This document shows, one piece after another, positions 17,858 to 27,057 of a DNA stretch of 45,813 nt. The stretch lies in NCBI GenBank assembly GCA_007280905.1, contig QYQM01000146.1:1-45813 (forward strand), in the 5' to 3' direction. The stretch is from Porphyromonadaceae bacterium (GTDB lineage: Bacteria; Bacteroidota; Bacteroidia; Bacteroidales; UBA12481). The translations under genes and the position numbers were made by a program. Numbering within the stretch: the stretch's first letter is position 1; every line of letters begins with the position of its first letter. Under the pieces are notes generated by a model, which saw nothing but the letters and a program-made list of their open reading frames with translations, was not told the DNA's origin and did not search any database.

Positions 17858-20536
17858 CTAAATTCCTATTTTGATAAGCCCTGCGGGTTGAACGATCACC
17901 TGTACGTGCGCTAAATCTTTGACAGTTGCCTTTATCGGATCACCACCGTTGATAATCAGTTCGTAGTTTTGCTCCGGGAGTCCTTCCATACGCATTTCCA
18001 GGGTAAAAGGCTCATTGAAAGGTACAGGCAATTCTGCCAGCAATGATTTCATGGAAATATTGATTTCCCCGTTTTTCACACTATACCTGTCCACTGAAAT
18101 CCCGTCAATACCGAGAGCTATGTTTCTTTCAAAATTGATATAAATACCACCCAGTTTATGCATAAGATGAGCCGCTGCCGCTAATCCCCCGATTTCGCAC
18201 CAGCTGGGTCCCGAGCGCAGCGGCATCTGCGGGAATCCCTCATGATCGATGTTCTCCGGGCCTAATCCGAGAGGGAAATTGGGATACTTGTATACGTCAT
18301 TCTCTATATGACCCGGAAGATTAACAAGAGTAAGGGATGAACGTGCAGCTGCCACAGCACGCTCCAGCAAATCCTGTCTTCCGGCCAGGAGCCCGATCCG
18401 TAAAAGCCCGTCGGCAAACCGGTGACTGCGCTGGTCGAGCCATTCTGCATCGCTGTTTTGTGAAGAAAATCCGCCAAACGGATAGGCAGTCACGATATAA
18501 TGTGGAGCCCAGACTGCCTGGTAAAACAGGGAGTAATCAGCAGCAGCTTCAGCTGCAGCCAGATATTCTTTTTTTTGCGTAATCTCATACAAGGAAGAAA
18601 ATCCTTCCAGTGCCCAGGATGTCGACATATTATTGGCAGGGTATTGACCGGTGCGGTAATCATAGAAAGTTTCCGGTTTGACCGCACAGGAATAAAACGT
18701 TTCAAAATCGTACCATTTCTGATGAGGCATTACTTCGTCGATCATGCAAGCAGCTATTTTCTCGGCAGCATCTGCATATTTTTTTTCTTTTGTTGCCCGG
18801 TACAATTCACTGAGCACCCAGATGTGTGCTCCTCCATCGGCATTCCAGCGAAGGCTCGGTAAAGGCTCGAGCAATTTGGTAAACCAGCCCGGAACACAAC
18901 CATTTGGTTCCAAATTGCGGATTAAAAAATCACCATATCTCTGAACATAAGGCAGGATATCGGGATCGTTCTCGCAAAACTGCCGGTAATACATTAAGAA
19001 ACCCGCGGTGACACTTGCAGAGGCTGTCTGGTATACACCCCTGTTATTATCCCAGCCCCAATAGGAATCAATCTTGTTTGGATCATATCCTTCGAGTGGA
19101 GGGTTCCATAAGCTTGGCTGCCAGGTGCCGTCATTAATATTGTAAAGTCCGGGAAACAGGCCGTCTTTTTGCGGTGCAGACAAGGTAAAACGAATGATCC
19201 GGCGAGCCTTGTCCAGCAGGGATGAATCACCTGATTTCTTTCCCCAGTAGTACATACCGGTTGCATCGCATACATTGTTCCACCAGGCGGTATTATAGAT
19301 GAACTGGTACCATTGCGGAGCACTGAGCCTGAATCCTCCTACGGGAACTCCATTCATATCCCATTGCTGCCATGAGGCCAGTTCAGGTTTTCCGGAGCGG
19401 TTAGTCACTACCGGACCCTTGGTTACATCATAACCCTGGTAGGCGAATGAAGCCGGATAACAGATTTTTGCATATTCGGCAAAAGGCATGACCTGCGGCC
19501 GGGGCAAATGGAAATACTTAGCACCGTACCGTTCCCACAGATAGGATGAAATACGCTGATATCCACGATACTTCTCAACATTCGCATTCAGGAACAGATC
19601 AAATCCGTATTTCAGCCTGTTATCCGAAAGGGTGCGTATCTGAGCCCCATCCTTATTCTCGTGCCGCCAATAAACATGCTGTTCTGTCCAGTAATCAATA
19701 AAACCATAAGACAGGACCGGATTATCCGTGATTCCGGAATTCAGGCTCAGATCCATCCCCGTTGGAAAGGATATATTACTGGTGTCAATCGGTATGGCAA
19801 ATATTCTCGGATGTTTCTGGGGACGTGCACCTGCCGCATGAATAACATTATCATTGATCATCTCGAGATCAGGAACCAATGCTGCCATCAGCCCGTTTTT
19901 TTCCAAAATGGTGGCCGGGGCAAAGAATTTCCGGTCTCCGATCAAATCATCATCAGCTCTCTTTACCGTGGGAGTAAACATATAGTCAGGGTTGCTTCCC
20001 GGAGTAAACACATACGATGATAATACATATTCCACTTTGGGCTGATCTCCGGGGAGCATGGCAGTCACCTCAATGTGAAAGTAATCGCGGTTCCGTTCCA
20101 GTGATACAACCTGCTCGATTTTGTTGGTACCGATTCCACCGGAAAATAAGATGCGTGCCTTTTCCTTACTATTTTCCAGAATCTTTACCGACTTCAATCC
20201 TTCTTGCACCATCAGCCGGAAATCATCGGCAAAATCCGCTCCCCTGCCGTACAAAGGCATGACATTCAGGCCTGTTTGTTCCGGTCTGACGAGTGATTCA
20301 ACAATCAATTCCCAACGTTTATCTTTTAAAACGTAAAATGACTGAGTAACAGCCGGAGCAGTCAGGTGAAAACGGCCCTTAACCAGTCCATTGTCAATTT
20401 CAATGATAGAATCGGTCTGTTTAACAGATATCGCTGATTCTTTTTGAACAGGTCCGTTGCAACCCGTGAAAACGTTTATAATGGTTGCCATGCTGATCAG
20501 CATCACGCATTGCAGGCTTTTTTTAATGGTATTCAT
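17858..20536 (-). CDS. Unassigned ~890-residue lipoprotein, candidate six-hairpin glycan enzyme (copy 1)
   Basis: This 892-residue protein has a lipobox FTGC. It has an N-terminal beta-sandwich-like half (about 40-330) and an alpha-helical half with repeated hairpins and aromatic/acidic conserved words: ATGMYYWGK, GLFPGLYN, KWYDFETFYSC, YPANNMSTSWALEGF, VTAYPFGGFS and GLGPENIDHEG. A C-terminal beta domain follows. This layout (beta sandwich, then alpha/alpha barrel) is that of many retaining or inverting glycosidases and lyases, but I cannot place it in a numbered family. A paralogue lies at 24362-27046. Conserved Asp/Glu in YDFE and ENIDHE are candidate catalytic residues. It lies within the long enzyme operon. 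Confidence 0.75.
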   Translation of the reverse strand: MNTIKKSLQCVMLISMATIINVFTGCNGPVQKESAISVKQTDSIIEIDNGLVKGRFHLTAPAVTQSFYVLKDKRWELIVESLVRPEQTGLNVMPLYGRGADFADDFRLMVQEGLKSVKILENSKEKARILFSGGIGTNKIEQVVSLERNRDYFHIEVTAMLPGDQPKVEYVLSSYVFTPGSNPDYMFTPTVKRADDDLIGDRKFFAPATILEKNGLMAALVPDLEMINDNVIHAAGARPQKHPRIFAIPIDTSNISFPTGMDLSLNSGITDNPVLSYGFIDYWTEQHVYWRHENKDGAQIRTLSDNRLKYGFDLFLNANVEKYRGYQRISSYLWERYGAKYFHLPRPQVMPFAEYAKICYPASFAYQGYDVTKGPVVTNRSGKPELASWQQWDMNGVPVGGFRLSAPQWYQFIYNTAWWNNVCDATGMYYWGKKSGDSSLLDKARRIIRFTLSAPQKDGLFPGLYNINDGTWQPSLWNPPLEGYDPNKIDSYWGWDNNRGVYQTASASVTAGFLMYYRQFCENDPDILPYVQRYGDFLIRNLEPNGCVPGWFTKLLEPLPSLRWNADGGAHIWVLSELYRATKEKKYADAAEKIAACMIDEVMPHQKWYDFETFYSCAVKPETFYDYRTGQYPANNMSTSWALEGFSSLYEITQKKEYLAAAEAAADYSLFYQAVWAPHYIVTAYPFGGFSSQNSDAEWLDQRSHRFADGLLRIGLLAGRQDLLERAVAAARSSLTLVNLPGHIENDVYKYPNFPLGLGPENIDHEGFPQMPLRSGPSWCEIGGLAAAAHLMHKLGGIYINFERNIALGIDGISVDRYSVKNGEINISMKSLLAELPVPFNEPFTLEMRMEGLPEQNYELIINGGDPIKATVKDLAHVQVIVQPAGLIKIGI

Positions 20537-20575
20537 TTTTATGATTTTTAGGTTATTGCTTCTGATAATTCATTG

Positions 20576-21781
20576 TTACAATAGTTCATCCAGCTTCTTT
20601 CCGTCTTCCGGGATAAATTGCCTCCAGTACCGGATCGTTTCCAGCAGTTCCCTGATTGTATAATAGTTAATGCTTCCAGTGGATGCAAAAACCTCAATAG
20701 TCATATAGATCCTGTCAACTTTCGGGACATTCAGGTTCCGTTGATGTTCATAGGAGGTTTTGATGGCTTCGAGCACCTTTCTCCCTTCAATCATTCCCTT
20801 GTCGTTGTTAGATTTGGTAAATGGCCAATGGCCGGATGATGTTCCATCCGTCTGCTGCAAATGAATGATCGGCGAATAGCAGGCAAGTTCTTCCAGCCAG
20901 GCATACGTTGAGCTGTCCGGATTTTCGGAAAACAAGTACGGATGGCTATCCATTTCCATAACGAGTTGCGCTCCAATATCCTCTAATTGACTGCTGTTAA
21001 ATCCTTTGCACGTATCAAATAATTGGAAGGCGGTATCGGAACCTAACCAAATCCGGCCTAGTTGTCCTTCCTTTTGGTATTGCTCCATGGCCTGGATGAG
21101 AGCTTCTTTCTTTGGTTTCAGGAAATTTCTCTGACCAGACTGGTGCCCGGTGTCAATGGTTATGTAAAGTGGTTTTGTCGACTTTTCACTGACCTGTTTT
21201 ATCAGGTCTTCTGCACCTTTAATCGTCCATGGAATCTGGTGAGGTGAATACATCTGCTCCACTCCGATGGATCTGCAGCCTGCCACGCCTGAGAATTGCG
21301 CTGCTTCAGCGAGGTTAGCGACGAGTTCGTTTTTATAATTCTCATAGAGGGCGGGGTCCTGCAAAACAGGATTTGAGAATGCGTGGCAAAAAAAACCAAG
21401 CCCTGCATCCAGGGCCGCTGCCGTTTCCACCATCGGTTTAAGCCATCCGTTCAGAATCCTGTCCCTGATCAGCGGGTCGGTATGAGAAAGGCCCAGGGTA
21501 GAATAGGTTCCATGTCCGGAATACAAATTACAAATTGAAACGCCATATTTTCCCGATGCATGAAATGCCTTATCCACCCACCTCCGGAGATATTCCCTTC
21601 CCATGTACAACGGATCACATTCGGTATCAGCGCTGGCTTCAATAAAAGATATTCCCAGGTCCCTGATCAGGCTCATCCAGTCATCCGGTTCGGTATAACG
21701 CTTGGATGCGAAGCAATTATCAATGGCCAGATAAATCTCAGGATAGGTTACGATATTGTTTTTCTGAAAAGCGGTTGTCAT
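20576..21781 (-). CDS. Xylose-isomerase-like TIM-barrel sugar isomerase/epimerase
   Basis: This 401-residue cytosolic protein (no signal peptide) is of the AP-endonuclease-2/xylose isomerase-like fold. Conserved words are PEIYLAIDNCFASKR at the start, FIEASADTECDPLYMG (Glu and Asp near the barrel floor), CRSIGVEQMYSPHQIPW (Glu), YITIDTGHQSG (Asp, His), LVMEMDSHPYL and YMTIEVFAS (Glu), which together give the usual set of metal ligands. It probably isomerises or epimerises a sugar released by the PUL. The start lies 4 bases after the GH94-like stop, so the two are translated from one mRNA. It is the only clearly cytoplasmic enzyme in this run. Confidence 0.75.
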   Translation of the reverse strand: MTTAFQKNNIVTYPEIYLAIDNCFASKRYTEPDDWMSLIRDLGISFIEASADTECDPLYMGREYLRRWVDKAFHASGKYGVSICNLYSGHGTYSTLGLSHTDPLIRDRILNGWLKPMVETAAALDAGLGFFCHAFSNPVLQDPALYENYKNELVANLAEAAQFSGVAGCRSIGVEQMYSPHQIPWTIKGAEDLIKQVSEKSTKPLYITIDTGHQSGQRNFLKPKKEALIQAMEQYQKEGQLGRIWLGSDTAFQLFDTCKGFNSSQLEDIGAQLVMEMDSHPYLFSENPDSSTYAWLEELACYSPIIHLQQTDGTSSGHWPFTKSNNDKGMIEGRKVLEAIKTSYEHQRNLNVPKVDRIYMTIEVFASTGSINYYTIRELLETIRYWRQFIPEDGKKLDELL

Positions 21782-21785
21782 GGTT

Positions 21786-24299
21786 TTAATTTTTTAATGC
21801 CGGTCCCAATTCCACATTAACCTGATGTGTATTCCCATCCTTGACCGGAATGATCAGATTTCCTTTAATGGTCTTTCCATCAAGCTGGATTTTCAATTCA
21901 CCGGGAGCGAGTCTGGTATTTTTCTTCACCAGAACCGAATAATGATCACCTCTGAAAGGCCTTTCAACTGAATATTGGTCCCAATCAGCAGGCATTTTAG
22001 GATCAATGACCAATCCGTCAAATTCAGGCCTGATTCCCAACAGGTAGTAATTATAGGCGATCCACATCCACGAGGTAGCCTCGCCCAGGCACCACTGAAA
22101 CTGCCCTTTCCCGGCCAGCCGGTGATCGGGACCCACATAATTCTCCGGATATACATAAGGTTCACATTGATACACCTCGATTTTTTTAATCTGATTTGCC
22201 AGGGAAGCTTTGGTGTACATTTCCCAGGCTAGATCATCCTTACCGGCCATACTGGCTGCAATGATGGCCCAGCCGGCCGGCCTTGGATAAATATTGCCAT
22301 TCCGAAATCCGGGAGCATAAATTGACTGGGTTCCGATAAATTCATCATAAGAAGTGTAGGAAGGATAAAAAATCATGGGCCCGTAATCGCTTATCAGCAT
22401 TGATTTTACTGAGTTCATGCACTTATCCGCCCTTTCCGGTGTGGCTACTCCGCTGAGTACCGCCCACGACTGGGCATTCAGGTAAATCTTGCCTTCTTTG
22501 TTGAGATGTGTTCCGATAGGAGTGCGCTTGCCGTTTCGGTCGGAAAATGCCCGGGTATACCATTCTCCATCCCAGGAGGTCTCATTGATGGATTTCTTCA
22601 TATAGTCATATGCTTTTCCCCATTTGGCTGCGAGGTCATCCCTGCCTGCCTTCTTTGCGATCTTCGCGTATTCCTTCAGGAAATAGCACAATTCCATACC
22701 AAACATAACACTCTCGGCCTGACCGTATTGGCTCAATTTTGTAAATTCATCCATCCAATCCCCCACATTGGCCGGGATCCGTGGCAGGCCGTTTACCGAA
22801 AGCCCAGACAGGCAGATCATGAACGCCCGGTCTATATGATCCCAGACCGAGCCGCTGGTCCCCTCGAGGTAGGGGTAATCCCGGTTGAGAAAATCCTTAT
22901 CGCCGTTCTCCTTGATGTAGTTGAGAATGGAAAACAGGTATCCGTAGGTGTCATGATGATGAGGAACCTTAAACTGGGAGCCGGCTTTAATGTCCTTCGG
23001 GTCGCGCTGGATATCGGCATACCGCATGGCCGGCAGGCTGACCGCAATCTCCGTGAGTGAAATATTATCAGTCTGGCATTTCAGCAGGTAGTCGATCATC
23101 TGGTCATTTACCTTCCGATTGAAGGGCAGGGTGGTATGTTCCGGGTGGACACTGAGGTTCCCCCCTTCGATCCCGTAGTTCCAAAGGCCTATCCCTGCAA
23201 TGTTTTTGTCATTTTCACTCCTTTTAATCACCTGGTTCCAGTGGTATTTGGTCCAGATGTTGATGATCCGGTCGTTCGCCGGATCAGGAGTCCGGGAATT
23301 GATATTGTTACCCACCAGGTCGGCATAGTAGGTGTTGATTCGTTTAAACTCCAGGTCAACAGCGGCCTGTCCGAAATATTTCCGGATCAGCTGAGCTCCG
23401 CCTTCTTTTGTGTAATCCATGCCCAGGATGTAGGTAACCACAGCCTCGCCTTTATTCCCCAGGGAGACTTCGGTCTGCAGCGCGCCCCATGGGAAATCAT
23501 CCTCGCTCCAGAAATCCGTATTGGAAAGTTTCCCCGCTAAAACTTCCTGAGGCCTCGCAAAGTCCAGCATGCTTCCCAGGAATTTCCTCCGGATAGTTTC
23601 AAATGAAACCACTGGAGCATTGGCGCTGAAAAAACCCGTATAGGGCCAGGCCCGGCATGCACCGACATTGATCCAGTCGGGCTGGATTGCCCAGATGGCA
23701 TTATCGGAGAACGTGGCCTTTTTATACAGATTTTGCTGGCTTCCGGCCCTGCCGTCGCCACGGTAAATAATGTACTTGTTTCCATCTCCCAGGTTCCATT
23801 CCACCTGGCCGAAGATTTTCATTTTCCGGCTGGAAGTGGAAAGGTTGGTCAGGCGGACTTGCATCAGCAATACATTATCGTCCAAGGGGATGAAATAGGT
23901 GACTTCCGATTTTACCTGGTCCCGGACACAGACAATCCGGCTGTATCCCAAACCGACCTGGCACTCCCAGCTTTCTTCTGATTCAGGGTTGTTGATCCAG
24001 GTATATTTCCCGCTCCCTTCGTCCCTGACCCAGAAATTTCCGGAAACTTCCTGAGGATTCACCAGCCCGTTGATTGACGGATCGGACATAAATACCTCAA
24101 TACCCCCTTTATGGGTCACCCAGGCGGTCAGATAGCCGTTTGACAGCCTGTTAAACCAGGGCGTGGGAAGATCTCTTTTGTATATGTGGCATACGGTTCC
24201 ATCATCGGAAAATTTATACCAGGGTTTTGAATCTTGTGAATAGCACAAATTAATACACGACAGTAACACGCTGATAAATAGTAGTTTAAGTGTTTTCAT
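21786..24299 (-). CDS. Secreted GH94-like (glycoside phosphorylase-type) protein
   Basis: This 837-residue protein has a signal peptide (LCYSQD), an N-terminal beta-supersandwich (LSNGYLTAWVTHKGG, TWINNPESEESW, YSRIVCVRD), a linker and an alpha/alpha barrel. The barrel has NVGDWMDEFTKLSQ, where GDWxD holds the likely general acid of GH94, then LYLNAQSWAVLSG-type sequence (YLNAQSWAVLSGVATPER) and YAPGFRNGNIYPRPAGWAI. It ends with RPFRGDHYSVLV. GH94 enzymes phosphorolyse cellobiose-, chitobiose- and laminaribiose-type linkages and are usually cytosolic, so the signal peptide is unusual. It may be a periplasmic phosphorylase or a hydrolase. A scrap of a second GH94 tail lies at 30898-30960. Confidence 0.78.
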   Translation of the reverse strand: MKTLKLLFISVLLSCINLCYSQDSKPWYKFSDDGTVCHIYKRDLPTPWFNRLSNGYLTAWVTHKGGIEVFMSDPSINGLVNPQEVSGNFWVRDEGSGKYTWINNPESEESWECQVGLGYSRIVCVRDQVKSEVTYFIPLDDNVLLMQVRLTNLSTSSRKMKIFGQVEWNLGDGNKYIIYRGDGRAGSQQNLYKKATFSDNAIWAIQPDWINVGACRAWPYTGFFSANAPVVSFETIRRKFLGSMLDFARPQEVLAGKLSNTDFWSEDDFPWGALQTEVSLGNKGEAVVTYILGMDYTKEGGAQLIRKYFGQAAVDLEFKRINTYYADLVGNNINSRTPDPANDRIINIWTKYHWNQVIKRSENDKNIAGIGLWNYGIEGGNLSVHPEHTTLPFNRKVNDQMIDYLLKCQTDNISLTEIAVSLPAMRYADIQRDPKDIKAGSQFKVPHHHDTYGYLFSILNYIKENGDKDFLNRDYPYLEGTSGSVWDHIDRAFMICLSGLSVNGLPRIPANVGDWMDEFTKLSQYGQAESVMFGMELCYFLKEYAKIAKKAGRDDLAAKWGKAYDYMKKSINETSWDGEWYTRAFSDRNGKRTPIGTHLNKEGKIYLNAQSWAVLSGVATPERADKCMNSVKSMLISDYGPMIFYPSYTSYDEFIGTQSIYAPGFRNGNIYPRPAGWAIIAASMAGKDDLAWEMYTKASLANQIKKIEVYQCEPYVYPENYVGPDHRLAGKGQFQWCLGEATSWMWIAYNYYLLGIRPEFDGLVIDPKMPADWDQYSVERPFRGDHYSVLVKKNTRLAPGELKIQLDGKTIKGNLIIPVKDGNTHQVNVELGPALKN

Positions 24300-24361
24300 G
24301 ATATGAATATTTAGTGATTCAATTCCATAGGATCATTTGAGTTTGACGAACTTCTTTCTGG

Positions 24362-27046
24362 CTACGTTATTTCCATAGGAGACTTCCATGAAGAAAATTC
24401 CCGAAGGCAGATTTGTGATTTTGTTTGTTTTTTTCTGACGGGGCTAAATTCTTCGGTAGCTACCAGACCGCCTGATGGAGAAAAAATCTTAATGGCGGTA
24501 AACCCCAAAGGTGCATCGATGGTTACGAAATCAAAAGTAGGATTGGGATACATGTTAAAATCATAATCAATCTGGCCATACAGGCTAACCTTGTCATTAA
24601 AAATGTCCCCGCCGGGGTATATCATCAGGTTAAGATTTGATAAAGCCGCACTGGTCAGGCCGGTCGTTTTTTCACCGTTTAAAACAACTGCGTAAAGTTC
24701 ATCCGCCAATAATCCATCTATTTTTAAAGTTATTTCATACGGGGAATTCCAGGGAACATCTAAAATGCTTAGCATCGATGATATATCAATGGAAAGCGTA
24801 ATTCCTGAAAGACTAAATCCTTTAATTTTTACACCATCTACACCTATTGCCAGGTTTTTCTCCACATCAATATAGGCACCTCCTAGCTCCCGATAGGTAT
24901 CTGATAATCCTGTGAAAACCCCTGAGCCTTCTCCCCAGCCCGGGTGTGTGCGCATGGCCGATTGGGGATGTCCCTCATGGTCAATATTCTCAGGGCCTAA
25001 CCCATACGGATAAATATTCGTATGCTCATATATCCCATTGGATTTGTGTACAGGAAGATGAATCAGAACAACTGATGACCGGGCTGCTGCGACACCTCTT
25101 TCGAGTAAATCCTGTCTTCCCAGGGTTTTACCATACCAGATAAAGGGGGCTGCGTATTCCGCCTGGCGTGCATCCAGGTAAGTGGCATGGTCTGAATTGT
25201 CGACTGAGAATCCCCCGAATGGAAACGCAGTATAGATGTAATGCGGATCCCAGCTGCATTGGCTGAATGTCAGGTAGTCAATACATTGTTCCCCGGCTTT
25301 CAGGTAGGACTCTTTTCCGCTTGCCCGGAAGAGGGCGGCAAATCCCTGTGCAGCCCAACCCACGCTCAGGTTGCCGCGGGCAAGCTGTCCCTGCTCCTCA
25401 TCACCGGTAACGGAAAACAATTCTGCCAAAAACCACATACTGGCGGCAGGGTGGGCGCTATTTTTTAAAATTTCAGAAATTTCCATTTTTAACCCAACGT
25501 AGGATGGAACCGTTCCTTCCTGATCAATTGCGGTTATCAGCCAATTCCCGTACTTCTTTACGAATGGCAATATTCTGTTGTCCGTTTCGCATCTCTGGTA
25601 GTATTCCAGCAAACGGGCACCCGTTAAACTCATGGATACAACATCATAGGTACCGCAATCGAGTCCGGCACTGAAAAGTCCGTACTTTCCATTTATTACA
25701 TCATAACTATTAGTCTGCCAAGTCTTTGTCGCTGCACGATAGATTAAAGGGAATAAACCAAAAGCATTCTGAGGGGCCATGAGCGCCAGGTTGATCGTTC
25801 TCTTTGCTTTATCAACAAGAGTAGAGTCATTCAACTGCTTACCCCAGTAATACATTCCGGCAGCATCCCTGACATTATTCCAGAACATGCAATTCCATAA
25901 AGCATCCAGCCAGCCGGGAACTGCACTTCGGAATCCACCCACGGCCTGACCGTTTAATTCAAATTCAAGGAATAAACCGGTATTAGTATATCCTGCAACC
26001 CCGGGCTGGACCGCCATCGGTGCAAAGCTGATTTTATTAACGGTCCCGACATACTCAGTAAAAGGCATGGCGAGATGCCGGGTTTCAGTAAATACCGTAT
26101 GCCCGTAGTTTTTCCAGATATGGCGTGTTATTTCCTGATATCCCGAATTTTCAGGCGTATCTGCCCCCAGAAAAAGATCAAAGCCATAGCAGGGTGTATT
26201 GGAATCCAGCGTTCGGAGCATTGAACCGTCATTCGGGTGTAAATACCGGATATGATGCTGAATGACATTATCAATCAGACCGTACGAAAAAACCGGTTTT
26301 CCGGTCAGTCCGGTTTTAACATTCAGGTCAAGGCCTGTGGGCATCGTGTACTTATCTTCATCAACCGGCACTGAAAATTGATTTCTTGGAATAAGAATGG
26401 TCCTGCGGGCATCGGGTGAGATAATCCGGTAATCATTTATCATATTCAAATCCGGAACGAGGGCTGTAAAAAGCCCGCCATTTTGCAGGATGATTGCCGG
26501 CGAATGGAAGCAGCGATCTCCTATTATCTGGTCCTCAGCGGGCGTATCCCATCTGATTTCATTGTACTTCAATGTTGGAGTATGGACAAATTCCGGAACT
26601 GAGTCCCAGTTAAAAATAAAAGTTGAAAGCAGGTATTCAAGTTTTGCCGGTTTTTCGGATAACACAGATGAAACCTCAAAATGGAAGTAATCAGCATCCT
26701 GAACAAGAGAGATCCTCTGCTTTATCCGGACCCCTCCGGCAGATCCTGAGAGTTCGACAAACCCATTCCCATTGGCCGGAAAGGGATGTTCAGGATAAAA
26801 TGATTTTGCTATAAGCTCCCATTCACCGCCCTTTTTTGCATAGAATTCCTGGCTGACCGTCCGGGAATTCTTCGCAAACCGGGCCTGTACTTTCCCATTT
26901 TCCAAAAAGGTAGTATCATCTAACCTAACTATAAGCACATCCGCATGCAGCCGTGATCCAATTAAGGATTCCGCGGGTCCCGCAACCAATGAGAGGCATA
27001 AAGTCAACTTACAAACAATGCTGATTATCTTATAATTTCTCATCAT
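24362..27046 (-). CDS. Unassigned ~890-residue secreted protein with T9SS tail (copy 2), damaged
   Basis: This paralogue of the 17858-20536 protein shares AGMYYWGK, AFPFGGFS, GLGPENIDHEG and GGAYIDVEKN. It has a signal peptide instead of a lipobox and a C-terminal type IX secretion domain beginning MYPNPTFDFVTI. Two defects stand out. First, about 46 residues that include the counterpart of KWYDFETFYSC are missing near 25388, in frame. Second, a frameshift at the T7 run 24428-24434 cuts the sorting domain. One more base would extend it to SGIFFMEVSYGN and KKFVKLK, ending at 24333. As written, sorting and activity are both doubtful. Related function to copy 1 is likely. Confidence 0.7.
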   Translation of the reverse strand: MMRNYKIISIVCKLTLCLSLVAGPAESLIGSRLHADVLIVRLDDTTFLENGKVQARFAKNSRTVSQEFYAKKGGEWELIAKSFYPEHPFPANGNGFVELSGSAGGVRIKQRISLVQDADYFHFEVSSVLSEKPAKLEYLLSTFIFNWDSVPEFVHTPTLKYNEIRWDTPAEDQIIGDRCFHSPAIILQNGGLFTALVPDLNMINDYRIISPDARRTILIPRNQFSVPVDEDKYTMPTGLDLNVKTGLTGKPVFSYGLIDNVIQHHIRYLHPNDGSMLRTLDSNTPCYGFDLFLGADTPENSGYQEITRHIWKNYGHTVFTETRHLAMPFTEYVGTVNKISFAPMAVQPGVAGYTNTGLFLEFELNGQAVGGFRSAVPGWLDALWNCMFWNNVRDAAGMYYWGKQLNDSTLVDKAKRTINLALMAPQNAFGLFPLIYRAATKTWQTNSYDVINGKYGLFSAGLDCGTYDVVSMSLTGARLLEYYQRCETDNRILPFVKKYGNWLITAIDQEGTVPSYVGLKMEISEILKNSAHPAASMWFLAELFSVTGDEEQGQLARGNLSVGWAAQGFAALFRASGKESYLKAGEQCIDYLTFSQCSWDPHYIYTAFPFGGFSVDNSDHATYLDARQAEYAAPFIWYGKTLGRQDLLERGVAAARSSVVLIHLPVHKSNGIYEHTNIYPYGLGPENIDHEGHPQSAMRTHPGWGEGSGVFTGLSDTYRELGGAYIDVEKNLAIGVDGVKIKGFSLSGITLSIDISSMLSILDVPWNSPYEITLKIDGLLADELYAVVLNGEKTTGLTSAALSNLNLMIYPGGDIFNDKVSLYGQIDYDFNMYPNPTFDFVTIDAPLGFTAIKIFSPSGGLVATEEFSPVRKKQTKSQICLREFSSWKSPMEIT

Positions 27047-27057
27047 TTTGAGCGTGA

